Positions 32,902-42,878 of a DNA stretch of 44,920 nucleotides are shown piece by piece (position 1 is the stretch's first letter; every line of letters begins with the position of its first letter). A program made the position numbers and the translations under genes. The DNA is taken from NCBI RefSeq assembly GCF_021129175.1, contig NZ_JAJOHV010000060.1, forward strand, positions 1-44,920, in the 5' to 3' direction. The notes beneath the pieces were generated by a model. The model saw only the letters and a program-made list of their open reading frames with translations, did not search any database and was not told where the DNA came from. The DNA comes from Chromobacterium piscinae. GTDB lineage: Bacteria > Pseudomonadota > Gammaproteobacteria > Burkholderiales > Chromobacteriaceae.

Positions 32902-34197
32902 TCACTCCCCGCGCATCAGCGCCTCGATCCCGGCCACCGTCTTGGGCGCCGCCACGGTGTATACCTCGTTGCCGTCCGCCGTCACCAGCACATTGTCCTC
33001 GATGCGCACGCCTATGCCGTGGAACGCCTCCGGCACGCCGGGCGCCGGCCGGATGTACAGGCCCGGCTCTATCGTCGTGCACATGCCCGGCTGATAGCCG
33101 CGCCATTGCCCGTCTTGCTTGCGCTGGCCGACGTCGTGCACGTCCAGGCCGATCAGGTGGCCGATGCCATGCATGTAGAACTGGCGGTAGGCGCCGGACT
33201 CGATCACGCTGTCCGCGGTGCCGGCCAGCAGGCCCAGATCCACCATCCCCTGCGCCAACACCGCCAGCGCGGCGTCCGACGGCGCGTGCCACACCGCGCC
33301 CGGCTTCACCGCGGCGATGCCGGCCAGCTGCGCCGCCAGCACCACCTCGTAGACATCGCGCTGCGGGCCGCTGAAGCGGCCGTTGGCCGGGAAGGTGCGG
33401 GTGATGTCGCCTGCGTAACCGCGGTATTCGCAGCCGGCGTCGATCAGCAGCATCTCGCCGTCGTTTATCCGCGCATTATTGGCCACGTAGTGCAGCGTGC
33501 AGGCGTTGGCGCCGGCTGCGACTATGCTTTCGTACGCCGTCTGGCGGGCGCCGTGGCCGACGAAAACGTGCAACAGCTCCGCCTCCAGCTGGTATTCATG
33601 CATGCCAGGACGCGCGGCGCGCATCGCCCGCACGTGGCCGGCGGCGGAAATCTCGCCGGCGCGGCGCAGCAGCGCGATCTCCGCCTCGTCCTTGACCATG
33701 CGCATCTCGTCCAGCAGCGCGCGCAGGTCGCCGTAATGCGCGGGCGGACGGGCGCCGGCGCGCGCGCGGCCGCGCACCGCGTCCAGCCATATGTTGACGC
33801 GACGATCAAACGCCTCGTCGTGGCCCAGCGGCCACCACAGCTGGCCGCAGTCCGCCAGCAAATCGGGAATCCGCTCGGCCATCTCCGCCAGCGGATAGGC
33901 TTCGTCAAAGCCGAAGACTTCCCTCGCGCCGTCAGGCCCATGGCGGAAGCCGTCCCAGATTTCCATTTCGGGATTGCGGTCGCGGCAGAACAGCACGGAC
34001 TTGCCGCTGCGGCCATCCAGCAGCAACACGGCCTCCGGCTCTTCGAAACCGGTCAGGTGCAGAAAATAGCTGTCGGCGCGGTAGGGATAATGGTTGTCGG
34101 CATTGCGCACCGCTATCGTCGCGGTGGGCAACAAGGCGACGCCGTCGCCTATCTGGGCCAACAGGCGCTTGCGGCGCTCGGCATGCGGCTGGTGCAT
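32902..34197 (-). CDS. pepP: Xaa-Pro aminopeptidase (aminopeptidase P)
   Basis: A 431-residue M24B peptidase that removes N-terminal residues next to proline. The N-terminal AMP_N domain (HYPYRADSYFLHLTGFEEPEAVLLL) is followed by the pita-bread catalytic domain with metal ligands D253 and D264 (DAGCEYRGYAGD), His in HGIGHLIGLDVHD, Glu in TIEPGLYI and Glu in GVRIEDN. ATG 34197 is used. A TTG six bases upstream is better spaced from AAGGA and may be the true start. It is the first gene of the ubi cluster. Confidence 0.94.
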   Translation of the reverse strand: MHQPHAERRKRLLAQIGDGVALLPTATIAVRNADNHYPYRADSYFLHLTGFEEPEAVLLLDGRSGKSVLFCRDRNPEMEIWDGFRHGPDGAREVFGFDEAYPLAEMAERIPDLLADCGQLWWPLGHDEAFDRRVNIWLDAVRGRARAGARPPAHYGDLRALLDEMRMVKDEAEIALLRRAGEISAAGHVRAMRAARPGMHEYQLEAELLHVFVGHGARQTAYESIVAAGANACTLHYVANNARINDGEMLLIDAGCEYRGYAGDITRTFPANGRFSGPQRDVYEVVLAAQLAGIAAVKPGAVWHAPSDAALAVLAQGMVDLGLLAGTADSVIESGAYRQFYMHGIGHLIGLDVHDVGQRKQDGQWRGYQPGMCTTIEPGLYIRPAPGVPEAFHGIGVRIEDNVLVTADGNEVYTVAAPKTVAGIEALMRGE

Positions 34198-34285
34198 GGG
34201 CAATGAAATCCTTGCGGAAACGGGACCTGCGGAACAAGCCGCCAGTTTACACCGCCCGCGCCCGCGGCCCAAGCCGCGCGGATAT

Positions 34286-34310
34286 GAAAAAACCCGGCCA
34301 GGCCGGGTTT
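34286..34310 (-). terminator. Rho-independent terminator of yebC
   Basis: AAACCCGGCC (34290-34299) and GGCCGGGTTT (34301-34310) are exactly complementary. On the minus strand the stem continues into a TTTTTT tract. Confidence 0.92.
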
Positions 34311-34330
34311 TCGCAGCGGACGGGAACGGC

Positions 34331-35056
34331 TTATTCGCCGATCACCACCGAGGTGTAGACATCCTGCACGTCGTCCAGGTCTTCCAGCGCGTCCAGCAGC
34401 TTCTGCATGCGGGCGGCTTCGTCGCCGGTCAGCTCGGTTTCGTTCTCGGCGCGCATGGTCACTTCTCCCATCTCGGACTTGAAGCCCTTGGCTTCCAGCG
34501 CGTCCTTGACGTCGGAGAATTCGTAGGGGCCGGTGATGACTTCGATCGAACCGTCGTCATTGCTGACCACATCCTCGGCGCCGGCTTCCAGCGCCGCTTC
34601 CATCAGCGCGTCCTCGTCCACGCCCGGCGCGAACACCAGGTAGCCGCAATGCTTGAACTGGAAGGACACGCAGCCGTCGGTGCCCATATTGCCGCCATAC
34701 TTGGAGAAAGCGTGGCGCACATCGGCCACGGTGCGGGTCTTGTTGTCGGTCAGGCAGTCCACCATCACCGCCGCGCCGCCGATGCCGTAGCCTTCGTAGC
34801 GGCACTCGACGTAATCGACGCCGTCCAGCTGGCCGGTGCCGCGTTTGATCGCGTTCTCGATATTGTCCTTAGGCATGGACTCGGCCTTGGCCTTGTCCAC
34901 CGCCAGGCGCAGGCGCGGGTTCATGTTGACGTCGCCGCCGCCCATCTTGGCCGCGACGGTGATTTCCTTGATCAGGCGGGTGAAGATCTTGCCACGTTTG
35001 GCATCCTGGCGACCCTTGCGGTGCTGGATGTTAGCCCATTTGCTGTGACCTGCCAT
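34331..35056 (-). CDS. yebC: YebC/PmpR family protein
   Basis: A 241-residue protein of the conserved YebC/TACO1 family. The N-terminus [25 protein letters not shown] is diagnostic, and three domains of standard length follow. Members have been described as transcription regulators and more recently as ribosome-associated factors helping translation of proline stretches. GAGG is five bases before the ATG at 35056. The frame extension to 35104 is not used. It is downstream of fliR by 103 bp. Confidence 0.93.
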   Translation of the reverse strand: MAGHSKWANIQHRKGRQDAKRGKIFTRLIKEITVAAKMGGGDVNMNPRLRLAVDKAKAESMPKDNIENAIKRGTGQLDGVDYVECRYEGYGIGGAAVMVDCLTDNKTRTVADVRHAFSKYGGNMGTDGCVSFQFKHCGYLVFAPGVDEDALMEAALEAGAEDVVSNDDGSIEVITGPYEFSDVKDALEAKGFKSEMGEVTMRAENETELTGDEAARMQKLLDALEDLDDVQDVYTSVVIGE

Positions 35057-35159
35057 ATTTGCCTCTGTGCGTTGTCTGGCCCCGGCGGCGCGCCGGAGCG
35101 TCAATCAAAATTCGCGGTATTCTAGCAGAAAGCCGTCCGGCTTTACGAGACGCGCCCGG

Positions 35160-35936
35160 CTACTTGGCCTGCAGCATCCGCAACATCATGTCAAAGCCGG
35201 CCTGGTACATGCGCTCTATCACCGGGATCATCATCGGCAGCGTCATGTATAGCGTGCCGAAGCCGATCATGATGGTCAGCGGGAAGCCGAACGAGAAGAT
35301 GTTGAACTGCGGCGCCGCCCGCGTCATCACCCCAATGGCCAGGTTAGTGATCAGCAGCGCGCCGATAATAGGCATCGCCAGCCACACCCCCCACTCGAAC
35401 AGATGGGCGCCCCACAGCGCCAACGCCTTGATCCCCTGGGCCGGCATAGCCATGCCTATCGGCAGCACCTGGAAACTGTGCGCCAGCGCGCTCAGCACCA
35501 CATGGTGGCCGTCGAAGGCGAGAAACAGGAAAAAAGTGAGCAAGGACAGCATCTGCGACAGCACCGGCACCTGGGCGGCGTGCACCGGGTCATAGAACAT
35601 TGCGAAGCCCAGGCCGGTCTGCGCTCCGATGATGAAGCCGGTCAGTTCCACCGCGCTGATCACGATACGCATCACAAAACCCATGGACAGGCCGATCAGC
35701 AGCTGTTGCACCAGGATGGCGATGCCCTCGGCCGATACCAGCGGCACCGCAGGCAGCGGCGGCAGCAGCGGTGCCAGGATCACGGTCAGAATCAGCGCAA
35801 ACCCGGCCTTAAAGCTGCGCGGAACGCCGCGGTAGGCAAAGATGGGCTCCGCTAGGAACAGGCCGACGATGCGCGCGAACGGCCAGGCGAAGACGCCGAC
35901 CCAGGCATTGATCTGGACATCGCTGATCGCCAGCAT
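35160..35936 (-). CDS. fliR: Flagellar export apparatus protein FliR
   Basis: A 258-residue inner-membrane component of the flagellar type III export gate. It has several long hydrophobic helices and the family segments VRIVGLF-like near 25 (ARIVGLFLAEPIF) and GAQTGLGFAMFYDP. It assembles with FliP and FliQ in the gate. The ATG at 35936 overlaps the fliQ TGA. A weak AAAGCC/GGCTTT hairpin (35129-35144) lies downstream and may help end the operon. Confidence 0.94.
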   Translation of the reverse strand: MLAISDVQINAWVGVFAWPFARIVGLFLAEPIFAYRGVPRSFKAGFALILTVILAPLLPPLPAVPLVSAEGIAILVQQLLIGLSMGFVMRIVISAVELTGFIIGAQTGLGFAMFYDPVHAAQVPVLSQMLSLLTFFLFLAFDGHHVVLSALAHSFQVLPIGMAMPAQGIKALALWGAHLFEWGVWLAMPIIGALLITNLAIGVMTRAAPQFNIFSFGFPLTIMIGFGTLYMTLPMMIPVIERMYQAGFDMMLRMLQAK

Positions 35937-36205
35937 CAGCCGATCACGCTGGGTATGCTCTGAAACAAGCGGGTGGTGTACTCGATCAGGGTGTTCAGCA
36001 TCCACGGACCGGCCAGCACCAGCACCAGAAACATCGCCAGCAGTTTGGGGATGAAAGTCAGCGTCATCTCATTGATCTGCGTCGCGGCTTGCAGGATGCT
36101 GATCAGCAGACCCACCAGCAACGATGTCAGCAGCACCGGCGCCGACACGATGATCAGGATGTACAGCGCGTTCTGCACGATGCTGATGATCAGCTCCGGA
36201 CTCAT
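35936..36205 (-). CDS. fliQ: Flagellar export apparatus protein FliQ
   Basis: An 89-residue protein with two transmembrane helices (about 13-40 and 53-74). LLVGLLISILQAATQINEMTLTFIPKLLA is the family signature. It is part of the FliPQR export gate. GGAGGGAGC precedes the ATG at 36205, which overlaps the last bases of the GNAT gene upstream. Confidence 0.95.
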   Translation of the reverse strand: MSPELIISIVQNALYILIIVSAPVLLTSLLVGLLISILQAATQINEMTLTFIPKLLAMFLVLVLAGPWMLNTLIEYTTRLFQSIPSVIG

Positions 36206-36702
36206 GCTCCCTCCTCCCGCCAGCCGCCCTTGGCCAGCAGCCAATTGTCGATCTCCACCCCGCGCCGGACGATTCGGTTGGCGCGAAGCAGCTGGTAGCC
36301 GGCCCGTTCGAACACCGGGCGCGACGCGTGGCTGGCCCAGACATGGAGGGCAGTCACGCCGGCCTCTGCGGCGCGGTGCTCCAGCTCGGCGACCATCCGT
36401 CCGCCCAAACCTTGCCTGCCGGCCCAGGGCGCGACATACAGCATGTCGAATTCGCCGTCGCGCTTCAGCCAGGCGAAACCGGCCAGCCGGCCGCCAGCGG
36501 CCACCGCCTTGCACGACCACGCGCCATCCAAGCGCGCGCGCCACACGCTTTCGGTTTCGGAATCCCACTCCCGAGCCGGCGCCCAGGCTTTACACTGGTC
36601 AATGGTATAGACCCCGCCCGCCAAGGCATGCACGCTTTGGCGAAACAGATTGAAACAGGCCGGCCAATCCGCGTCAGCCAATGGTTCCAGACGCATGCTC
36701 AT
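36202..36702 (-). CDS. GNAT-family N-acetyltransferase inside the fli operon
   Basis: A 166-residue GNAT protein. The acetyl-CoA loop is [21 protein letters not shown] (about 90-110), and [18 protein letters not shown] is the usual final beta-strand/helix region. Substrate is unknown and may be a small molecule, tRNA or protein. It is placed between fliP and fliQ, with its start overlapping the fliP stop by four bases and its stop overlapping the fliQ start by four bases. It is therefore expressed and translated with the export gate. Base composition is like its neighbours, so it is not a recent insertion by that measure. Confidence 0.88.
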   Translation of the reverse strand: MSMRLEPLADADWPACFNLFRQSVHALAGGVYTIDQCKAWAPAREWDSETESVWRARLDGAWSCKAVAAGGRLAGFAWLKRDGEFDMLYVAPWAGRQGLGGRMVAELEHRAAEAGVTALHVWASHASRPVFERAGYQLLRANRIVRRGVEIDNWLLAKGGWREEGA

Positions 36703-37454
36703 CCCGTGTAGAAACTTTGCACCAGCGAGCCCATCAGCAGCGTCCAGCCATCCACCAGCACGAACAGCATCATCTTGAACGGCAAGGAGATGGTCACCGG
36801 CGACACCATCATCATGCCCATCGCCATCAGGATGCTGGCGACGACGAGGTCGATGATCATGAAGGGAATGAAGATCATGAAGCCGATCTGGAAGGCGGTT
36901 TTCAGCTCGCTGACGGCGAAGGCCGGAATCAGCGTCTTCATCGACACGTCTTCCTTGCTCTGCGGCTTCGGCGACTGGGAAATCTCGATGAAGAAAGCCA
37001 GATCCTTTTCCCGCGTCTGGCGCAGCATGAAGGCCTTCATCGGCTTGCTCCCCTCGTCCAGCGCCTGGCTGAAGCTGATCTTGTCGTCGGAGAATGGCAC
37101 CCAGGCTTTAGCGTAAACCTGGTCTAGGGTTGGCCCCATCACGAACAGCGTCAAAAACAGCGCCAGGCCGACGATCACTTGGTTGGGCGGCGACTGGGTA
37201 GTGCCCAGCGCCTGCCGCAGCAGGGACAGAACGATGATGATGCGGGTGAAGGCGGTCATCATCAGCAGCATCGCCGGGATGAAGGTCAGCGCCGTCATGA
37301 ACAGCAGCATCTGCAAGCTGAGCGAGTAGTTCTGCCCGCCGCCCGCCGCCGGCGTGCTGGTCATCAGCGGCAGCCCGGCCGCCGCGTCCGCCAGCAACGG
37401 CGACAGCAACGCCCCGCCGGACAGCAGAGCGATCACGATCTTTTTCTTCATCAT
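36699..37454 (-). CDS. fliP: Flagellar export apparatus protein FliP
   Basis: A 251-residue gate protein with a cleavable signal sequence ([24 protein letters not shown]). FliP motifs follow: [34 protein letters not shown] and [22 protein letters not shown]. Five FliP subunits form the core of the export gate. The start is an ATGATG overlapping the fliO stop, with AGGACAA before it. Confidence 0.95.
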   Translation of the reverse strand: MMKKKIVIALLSGGALLSPLLADAAAGLPLMTSTPAAGGGQNYSLSLQMLLFMTALTFIPAMLLMMTAFTRIIIVLSLLRQALGTTQSPPNQVIVGLALFLTLFVMGPTLDQVYAKAWVPFSDDKISFSQALDEGSKPMKAFMLRQTREKDLAFFIEISQSPKPQSKEDVSMKTLIPAFAVSELKTAFQIGFMIFIPFMIIDLVVASILMAMGMMMVSPVTISLPFKMMLFVLVDGWTLLMGSLVQSFYTG

Positions 37455-37924
37455 TTGTCCTGCCGCCGCCGCTGCGCCTCGCGGCTCTTGTCCAAAGCGG
37501 CCTTCAGCCAGCGAGCGAACGGCTCGGCCGGCTCCGCCCGCTCCAGCTCCGCGCCCTCTGGCCGCGGCATCTTGTTGAGCAGATTGACCTGCTGAGGCGT
37601 CACGCCGAGCACCAGCCACTCGCCCTCCAGCTCGACAATCACCACCCGCTCCTTCTGGCCGACCATGGTACCGCCGACGACGCGGACGCGGCCCGCCCCG
37701 CCCAACGCGCCGCCTGACAAGCGCTTGAACAGCCAGGCCACGCCGACGATGGCGCCCAGCACGACCGCCAGACCCAGGATAACCTGCACCAGGCTGGCGA
37801 ACGGCGACGGCGCGGCTGTCGGCACGGGAGTGGCGGCCGTCGCCGCCCACAACGGCGAAGACGCCGCAAAGCAAAGTGCGCCTCGCAGCGCCAGGCGCAC
37901 TTTCACGAGTTTGCCCATATCCAT
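37451..37924 (-). CDS. fliO: Flagellar biosynthesis protein FliO
   Basis: A 157-residue protein with a signal-like N-terminus, one transmembrane helix (about 45-67) and a basic cytoplasmic domain ([29 protein letters not shown]), which is the FliO pattern. It helps assemble FliP. The start shares one base with the fliN stop. The sequence is weakly conserved, as usual for FliO. Confidence 0.88.
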   Translation of the reverse strand: MDMGKLVKVRLALRGALCFAASSPLWAATAATPVPTAAPSPFASLVQVILGLAVVLGAIVGVAWLFKRLSGGALGGAGRVRVVGGTMVGQKERVVIVELEGEWLVLGVTPQQVNLLNKMPRPEGAELERAEPAEPFARWLKAALDKSREAQRRRQDK

Positions 37925-38367
37925 TATTTCTGCAGTCGCCGTATTCGTTCCGCCGGAGTGATGATGTCGGTCAGTCGGATGCCGAACTTGTCGTTGACCA
38001 CCACCACTTCGCCCTGGGCGATCAGGCAGCCGTTGACCAGCACGTCCATCGGTTCGCCGGCCATGCCGTCCAGTTCCACCACCGAGCCCTGGGCCAGTTG
38101 CAGCAGGTTGCGGATCGCGATCTTGGTGCGTCCCAGCTCAACTGTCAGCTGGACCGGGATGTCCAGAATCATGTCAAGATTGGGCGGACCGCCAGCTACC
38201 GCGCCGGCGCCTATCTCCTGGAACAAGCCCTGGGCCGGTACCGCCTCGGACTCCGCCGGCGGCGCGCTCTCGACTGTCTCCTGCTCCGCCATCGCGGCGG
38301 CCCAGTCGTCCATCGACACTTCCTCTTCGGCGCCGGACGCGCCGCCCTGCAATTCTTCTTCGCTCAT
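37924..38367 (-). CDS. fliN: Flagellar motor switch protein FliN
   Basis: A 147-residue C-ring protein. An acidic N-terminal stretch (1-60) leads to the SpoA-like domain [33 protein letters not shown]...[12 protein letters not shown]. It binds FliM and the export ATPase complex. The start overlaps the fliM stop (ATGA). Confidence 0.95.
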   Translation of the reverse strand: MSEEELQGGASGAEEEVSMDDWAAAMAEQETVESAPPAESEAVPAQGLFQEIGAGAVAGGPPNLDMILDIPVQLTVELGRTKIAIRNLLQLAQGSVVELDGMAGEPMDVLVNGCLIAQGEVVVVNDKFGIRLTDIITPAERIRRLQK

Positions 38368-39368
38368 TGCTCATGCTCTCCGGGGGACTCCAGGAACTCG
38401 TTGGTCCCCGCCAGTATCTTTTCCACCTTCAGCGCGTATCGGCCCTGCACGGTGCCGTAACTGGCTTCGAACACCGGGATGCCGGACACATCCGCCTCCA
38501 CCCGCTCCGGTATCTCCACCATCACCACGTCGCCGTTCTTCAGATTCAGTATCTGCCCCAGCGTCACCTTGGCGTGCGCGAGGCTGGCCACCAGTTCCAC
38601 TTCGGCCGCCTGCACCTGATGGGTCATCAGATTGACCCAGCGATTGTCCACCTCGGTGCGGTCGGCCTGCATGGTGCTGGACAGCAGATCGCGGATCGGC
38701 TCCACCATAGAGTACGGCAGGCAGATGTGAAAGTCGCCGCCACCCGCGCCCAGTTCGATATGGAATGTCATCGCCACCACCACTTCGGTGGGCGTGGCGA
38801 TGTTGGCGAACTGGGTGTTCATCTCCGAGCGCAGGTAGACGAACTCGATCGGATACACCGGCTCCCAGGCTTTCTGGCATTCGGTGAACACCACTTCCAG
38901 CAGGCGGTGGATGATGCGCTGCTCGGTCGGGGTGAAATCCCGTCCCTCAACCCGCACGTGGTAGCGGCCATCGCTGCCGAACAGATTGTCGACGATGAGG
39001 AACACCAGATCGGGATCGAAAATCAGCAAGCCGGTTCCACGCATCGGTTTGACGTGGACGAGGTTCAGGTTGGTCGGCACCACCAGATTGCGGATGAATT
39101 CGCTGTACTTCTGGACACGCACCGGACCGACCGAGATTTCCGCGTTCCGGCGCAGAAAGTTGAACAGACCGATGCGCAAATTGCGCGCGAAGCGTTCGTT
39201 GATGATTTCCAGCGTCGGCATCCGGCCGCGAACGATGCGCTCCTGCCGGCCGATGTCATAGCCCCGTACACCTTGGCCATCCTGCCCGCTTTCCTCGTCC
39301 TCGTCCTCGCCGGAGACGCCCCGCAATAGGGCGTCTACCTCTTCCTGGGACAGAATATCGTCGCCCAT
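38364..39368 (-). CDS. fliM: Flagellar motor switch protein FliM
   Basis: A 334-residue switch protein. The N-terminal DDILSQEEVDALLRGV binds phospho-CheY. The middle domain contains TGLLIFDPDLVFLIVDNLFG, and the C-terminal SpoA domain ends the protein (LGQILNLKNGDVVMVEIPERVEADVSGIPVFEASYG). It links chemotaxis to motor direction. It is seven bases after fliL. Confidence 0.96.
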   Translation of the reverse strand: MGDDILSQEEVDALLRGVSGEDEDEESGQDGQGVRGYDIGRQERIVRGRMPTLEIINERFARNLRIGLFNFLRRNAEISVGPVRVQKYSEFIRNLVVPTNLNLVHVKPMRGTGLLIFDPDLVFLIVDNLFGSDGRYHVRVEGRDFTPTEQRIIHRLLEVVFTECQKAWEPVYPIEFVYLRSEMNTQFANIATPTEVVVAMTFHIELGAGGGDFHICLPYSMVEPIRDLLSSTMQADRTEVDNRWVNLMTHQVQAAEVELVASLAHAKVTLGQILNLKNGDVVMVEIPERVEADVSGIPVFEASYGTVQGRYALKVEKILAGTNEFLESPGEHEQ

Positions 39369-39375
39369 GGCGCGC

Positions 39376-39894
39376 CTACTGCTTCTGGATGATGAAGGAA
39401 GTGAAGAGGACGCTGTCGACCACGGGCTCCTCGCCCGCGTCCATCGCCTCGTTGATGATCTGTTTGACCTGCGCCTTCAGCTTGACCTTGCCTTCGGCGG
39501 TGCTGACCTCGGCCGCGGTCTTGGACGACAGCAACAGGATAACCGCGCTGCGGACTTTGGGCGCGTAGTCGGTGAACTTCTTCTTCGCTTCCTCGTCGCC
39601 CAGTTCGGCCTGCATGTCGATCTGCAACAGGCTGCCGTCATTGCCGGCCAGATTGACTACGAAGGTGTCCATCTTTTCGAAGATCGGCGGCCCCTCGTGT
39701 TTTTTCTTCGGCTTTTCATGAACCTGCTCGGCCTGAGCCCCTGCCGGCTTGTTCATATTGGTGAACATATAGGCGGCCAACCCCCCCACGGCGGCCAGCA
39801 CCAGAATAAGCAGAATGATGACGATCAGCATCAGCTTGTTGCCGCCTCCTCCCGCCTTTTTTTCCGCCTTGTCCGCCTTTTTATCATCCGACAT
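39376..39894 (-). CDS. fliL: Flagellar basal body-associated protein FliL
   Basis: A 172-residue single-pass inner-membrane protein. A lysine-rich N-terminus is followed by a helix (about 20-44: NKLMLIVIILLILVLAAVGG). The periplasmic domain has DTFVVNLAGNDGSLLQIDMQAEL and ends with VDSVLFTSFIIQ. It supports stator function. The 107-bp gap upstream is the largest in the operon. It contains TTGACA (39989-39984) without a good -10 and GCCGAGAA, close to a sigma-28 -10, but without its -35. An internal promoter is therefore possible but unproven. Confidence 0.92.
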   Translation of the reverse strand: MSDDKKADKAEKKAGGGGNKLMLIVIILLILVLAAVGGLAAYMFTNMNKPAGAQAEQVHEKPKKKHEGPPIFEKMDTFVVNLAGNDGSLLQIDMQAELGDEEAKKKFTDYAPKVRSAVILLLSSKTAAEVSTAEGKVKLKAQVKQIINEAMDAGEEPVVDSVLFTSFIIQKQ

Positions 39895-40001
39895 AAGTTA
39901 TGACCTGTTCTTTATGGAGTTCCTAGTGAAATCTTAAACGATTTCCCGGCCATATTTTCCTGTTTTCTCGGCCTGCTGAACAGTGTCAATCTCAAATCGG
40001 A

Positions 40002-40964
40002 TCAAGCAAAGATGCTAAGTATGCCGCGCGCGGTCTTAATCACACTCAATGCGTCCACCCCCTCAGCCTCGCCGACGATGGGCTGAGACTGCCCTTTCCT
40101 CTGCTGATAAGCCTGTTGCTGCTGGCCGGAATTGCCGCTCGAAACTTGGGAATCGGTCAGCTGAATGCCATTGGAGGACAACATGGAGCCCAAACGGTGC
40201 ATATTGTTTTCCAGCGCTTCGCGGGTGGCCGGCACCGCTGCCGTGAACAATACCTGAGCCTGATCGGTGCCGTTCATTTTCAGCGTCACCTCGATTGGAC
40301 CCAATTGCGGCGGATTCAGCTGGATCTGCGCCTTGTCCATTTTCAGGCTGACCATGCTCATCACCTGCTCGCCCAATGCCTTGCCCCAGTTGGGGTCTGT
40401 CAGCGTTTGCGGCAAGGTCAGCTGCGGCATGTTGGCGTTGGCCGCCTGGACATGGTCGGATTGCTGGTGCTGCGCTTGCTGCTGCAATTGCTGCAGCGGC
40501 AAGAATTGCGCGGCCGAGGCATCCGGGTCCGGCAATTTTTGCTGGTTATCCTGCCAGTTGAAGCCTTGCTTCGTCGTCTGCAGCAACAAGGTCGGGTCGA
40601 CCTTTGCCGCAGGCTGCTGGGCAAGCAGATCCTGGGCCGGGGCCTTGACCTCGGCCTGCTGCGGCTGAACCTGCAGCGCCGTCAGCATCGGCATCGCCAG
40701 CGCAGCCTGCAGGCTAGCGTCGCCATCATCGCTCTTGGCCGCAGGCTTGTCGTCGACAGGCTTGTCTTCACTGGAGGCTCCGCCATCCGCCATTCCCGGC
40801 AACGTCGCGCCCATCGCACTCATCTGGATGCCCAACAAGCTGGCGAACAGATCCCCCGCCGCGCTGCCTGTTCCTGCGTTGGCAGCCGAGCCTGCCGCGC
40901 CCGCGGCGCCGGAGGAGGCCGCCGGACCGGACTTGGCTGCCAGCGTATTCACAATGATGGTCAT
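40002..40964 (-). CDS. fliK: Flagellar hook-length control protein FliK
   Basis: A 320-residue, Ala/Gln/Pro-rich exported molecular ruler. The N-terminal 190 residues are low complexity. The C-terminal domain has KALGEQVMSMVSLKMDKAQIQLNPPQLGPIEVTLKMNG, the FliK switch signature acting on FlhB. It is short compared with the 400-residue enterobacterial protein. ATG 40964 has GAGG about eight bases upstream. Confidence 0.9.
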   Translation of the reverse strand: MTIIVNTLAAKSGPAASSGAAGAAGSAANAGTGSAAGDLFASLLGIQMSAMGATLPGMADGGASSEDKPVDDKPAAKSDDGDASLQAALAMPMLTALQVQPQQAEVKAPAQDLLAQQPAAKVDPTLLLQTTKQGFNWQDNQQKLPDPDASAAQFLPLQQLQQQAQHQQSDHVQAANANMPQLTLPQTLTDPNWGKALGEQVMSMVSLKMDKAQIQLNPPQLGPIEVTLKMNGTDQAQVLFTAAVPATREALENNMHRLGSMLSSNGIQLTDSQVSSGNSGQQQQAYQQRKGQSQPIVGEAEGVDALSVIKTARGILSIFA

Positions 40965-41018
40965 GACGATGCCTCGACTGAGTGTAACGAGGTCAAACAA
41001 AGCAAGGAGCGTGCCAAG

Positions 41019-41471
41019 TCAGAAATCGTTGCCGTGGGAGCGGTCCCAGAATTGGCGGGTGGCGAATTCGTCCGTCTGCTTCTGCTGTAGTCTGGCCTCT
41101 TTCTGCGCCTCCCGCTCCCGCTCCCGCTGCAACAGCTTCTCGTAAGCCTTGAACTTCTTATACTCCATCTGCCAGGCTTGGCGCTCCATCACGAAGCGCT
41201 GCGCGCAGCGGTCGACATCCTGCTGCTGCTGGATCATCGCCTCGTCCAACCGAGAGAGAAAGCGGCGAAAATCCTGGTATTGGATGATGGAGATGCCCTG
41301 CCCGCCGCCGCTCACCAGCCGCTGCCGATACTCCTCGCGAAAAGCGTCCAGCTGGTCCAGACGCGAGCGGGATTCCGCCAGCCGGCTCTGCGCCATGCCC
41401 ATCCGCTCCGCCGCCGCCTGCTGGCGCTCGTCGGCGAGATGAATCAGCAGTTGGTACTTGCTGGCCGCCAT
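41019..41471 (-). CDS. fliJ: Flagellar export protein FliJ
   Basis: A 150-residue, charged, entirely helical coiled-coil protein (for example QQAAAERMGMAQSRLAESRSRLDQL and KAYEKLLQREREREAQKEARLQQKQ). It acts as stalk and chaperone-recycling factor under the FliI ATPase. Position between fliI and fliK confirms the call. It starts nine bases after fliI. Confidence 0.92.
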   Translation of the reverse strand: MAASKYQLLIHLADERQQAAAERMGMAQSRLAESRSRLDQLDAFREEYRQRLVSGGGQGISIIQYQDFRRFLSRLDEAMIQQQQDVDRCAQRFVMERQAWQMEYKKFKAYEKLLQREREREAQKEARLQQKQTDEFATRQFWDRSHGNDF

Positions 41472-41480
41472 GGATCAGAC

Positions 41481-42878
41481 TCAGGCCAGCACGCCGGCCA
41501 GCTGCTGGCAGCAGGAAGCGTAATCGTGCGACTCGTGCATAGGCTGCATCAGGAAGCTGACCATGGGCAGCTGGCGACGCATGGCGTCGTCCAGCACCGG
41601 GTCGGAGCCGGAAACATAGGCGCCGACGCTGATCAAGTCGCGATTGCGCTGATAACGGGAATACAGCTGCTTGAAATGGCGGGCCAGCTCCATCTGCTGC
41701 TGCGGCACCACGTCCACCATCACCCGGCTGATCGACTGCTCGATGTCTATCGCGGGATAGTGGCCCGCCTCGGCCAGATCGCGCGACAAGACGAAGTGGC
41801 CGTCCAGAATGGCGCGGGCCGAGTCGGCGATCGGATCCTGCTGGTCGTCGCCTTCGGACAAAACGGTGTAGAAGCCGGTAATGGAGCCGCCCCCCTCCTC
41901 GCCGTTGCCGGCGCGCTCGATCAACTGCGGCAACCGCGCGAACACCGATGGCGGGTAGCCCTTGGTCACCGGCGGCTCGCCGATCGCCAGCGCGATCTCG
42001 CGCTGCGCCATCGCGTAACGAGTGACCGAATCCATCAGCAGCAGCACATCCAGCCCCTGGGAGCGGAAATATTCGGCCAGCGCGGTGGCGTAAGCAGCGC
42101 CGTGCAGCCGCATCAGCGGCGGCATGTCGGCGGGTGCCGCCACCACCACGGAACGGGCCCGCCCTTCCTCGCCAAGGATGTTCTCGATGAAGTCCTTCAC
42201 TTCCCGGCCCCGCTCGCCGATCAGCCCCACCACAACCACGTCGGCCTTGGTGAAACGCGCCATCATGCCCAGCAACACCGATTTGCCGACGCCGGAGCCG
42301 GCGAACAGACCCAGGCGCTGGCCGCGACCCACGGTCAACAGGCCATTGATCGCGCGCACGCCGACATCCAGCACATCGTGCACCGGCGTGCGGTGCAAGG
42401 GGTTCATCGGCTGGCTGTACAAGGGAAACCAGGCCTCGGGGTGGATGGGACCCAGGCCGTCAAGCGGCCGCCCCAGCGAATCCAGCACTCTGCCGAGCAG
42501 GCTGGCGCCCACCGGCACCTGGCGGCCCACCGCGCCATTGGCGGCCGGCGCCGCGCCGCCATCATGGCCATAGCGGGGAAGATTGAAAGACGGCAAGGGA
42601 AATACCGGCGTGCCGGGCAGCAAGCCATGAACATTGGAGAGCGGCATCAGGAACACTTTGTCGCCGGAGAAGCCCACCACCTCGGCCTCCACCGAATGGT
42701 CGTCCGCCAATGCCACGCGGCAGGCGCCGCCCACCGGCAGCTTGATGCCCACCGCCTCCATCACCATCCCGGTGACGCGGACCAGGCGGCCGCAAGGCTG
42801 CCACAGCTTGGCCGTCTCCGCGGCAGCGCCGCAAGACGCCAGCCAGTCGCGCTGACGCTCAATCAGGCTGCCGCTCAT
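41481..42878 (-). CDS. fliI: Flagellum-specific ATPase FliI
   Basis: A 465-residue F1-like hexameric ATPase that powers substrate unfolding for flagellar export. Walker A is GSGVGKS (194-200). Walker B lies in [38 protein letters not shown], the FliI/YscN signature. GGAGG is six bases before the ATG at 42878. The start lies inside the end of fliH (20-bp overlap). Confidence 0.96.
   Translation of the reverse strand: MSGSLIERQRDWLASCGAAAETAKLWQPCGRLVRVTGMVMEAVGIKLPVGGACRVALADDHSVEAEVVGFSGDKVFLMPLSNVHGLLPGTPVFPLPSFNLPRYGHDGGAAPAANGAVGRQVPVGASLLGRVLDSLGRPLDGLGPIHPEAWFPLYSQPMNPLHRTPVHDVLDVGVRAINGLLTVGRGQRLGLFAGSGVGKSVLLGMMARFTKADVVVVGLIGERGREVKDFIENILGEEGRARSVVVAAPADMPPLMRLHGAAYATALAEYFRSQGLDVLLLMDSVTRYAMAQREIALAIGEPPVTKGYPPSVFARLPQLIERAGNGEEGGGSITGFYTVLSEGDDQQDPIADSARAILDGHFVLSRDLAEAGHYPAIDIEQSISRVMVDVVPQQQMELARHFKQLYSRYQRNRDLISVGAYVSGSDPVLDDAMRRQLPMVSFLMQPMHESHDYASCCQQLAGVLA

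Noticed and set aside
39895-40001. Sigma-28 promoter before fliL
   Set aside because: GCCGAGAA matches the -10 well, but no TAAA-type -35 stands at the right distance.
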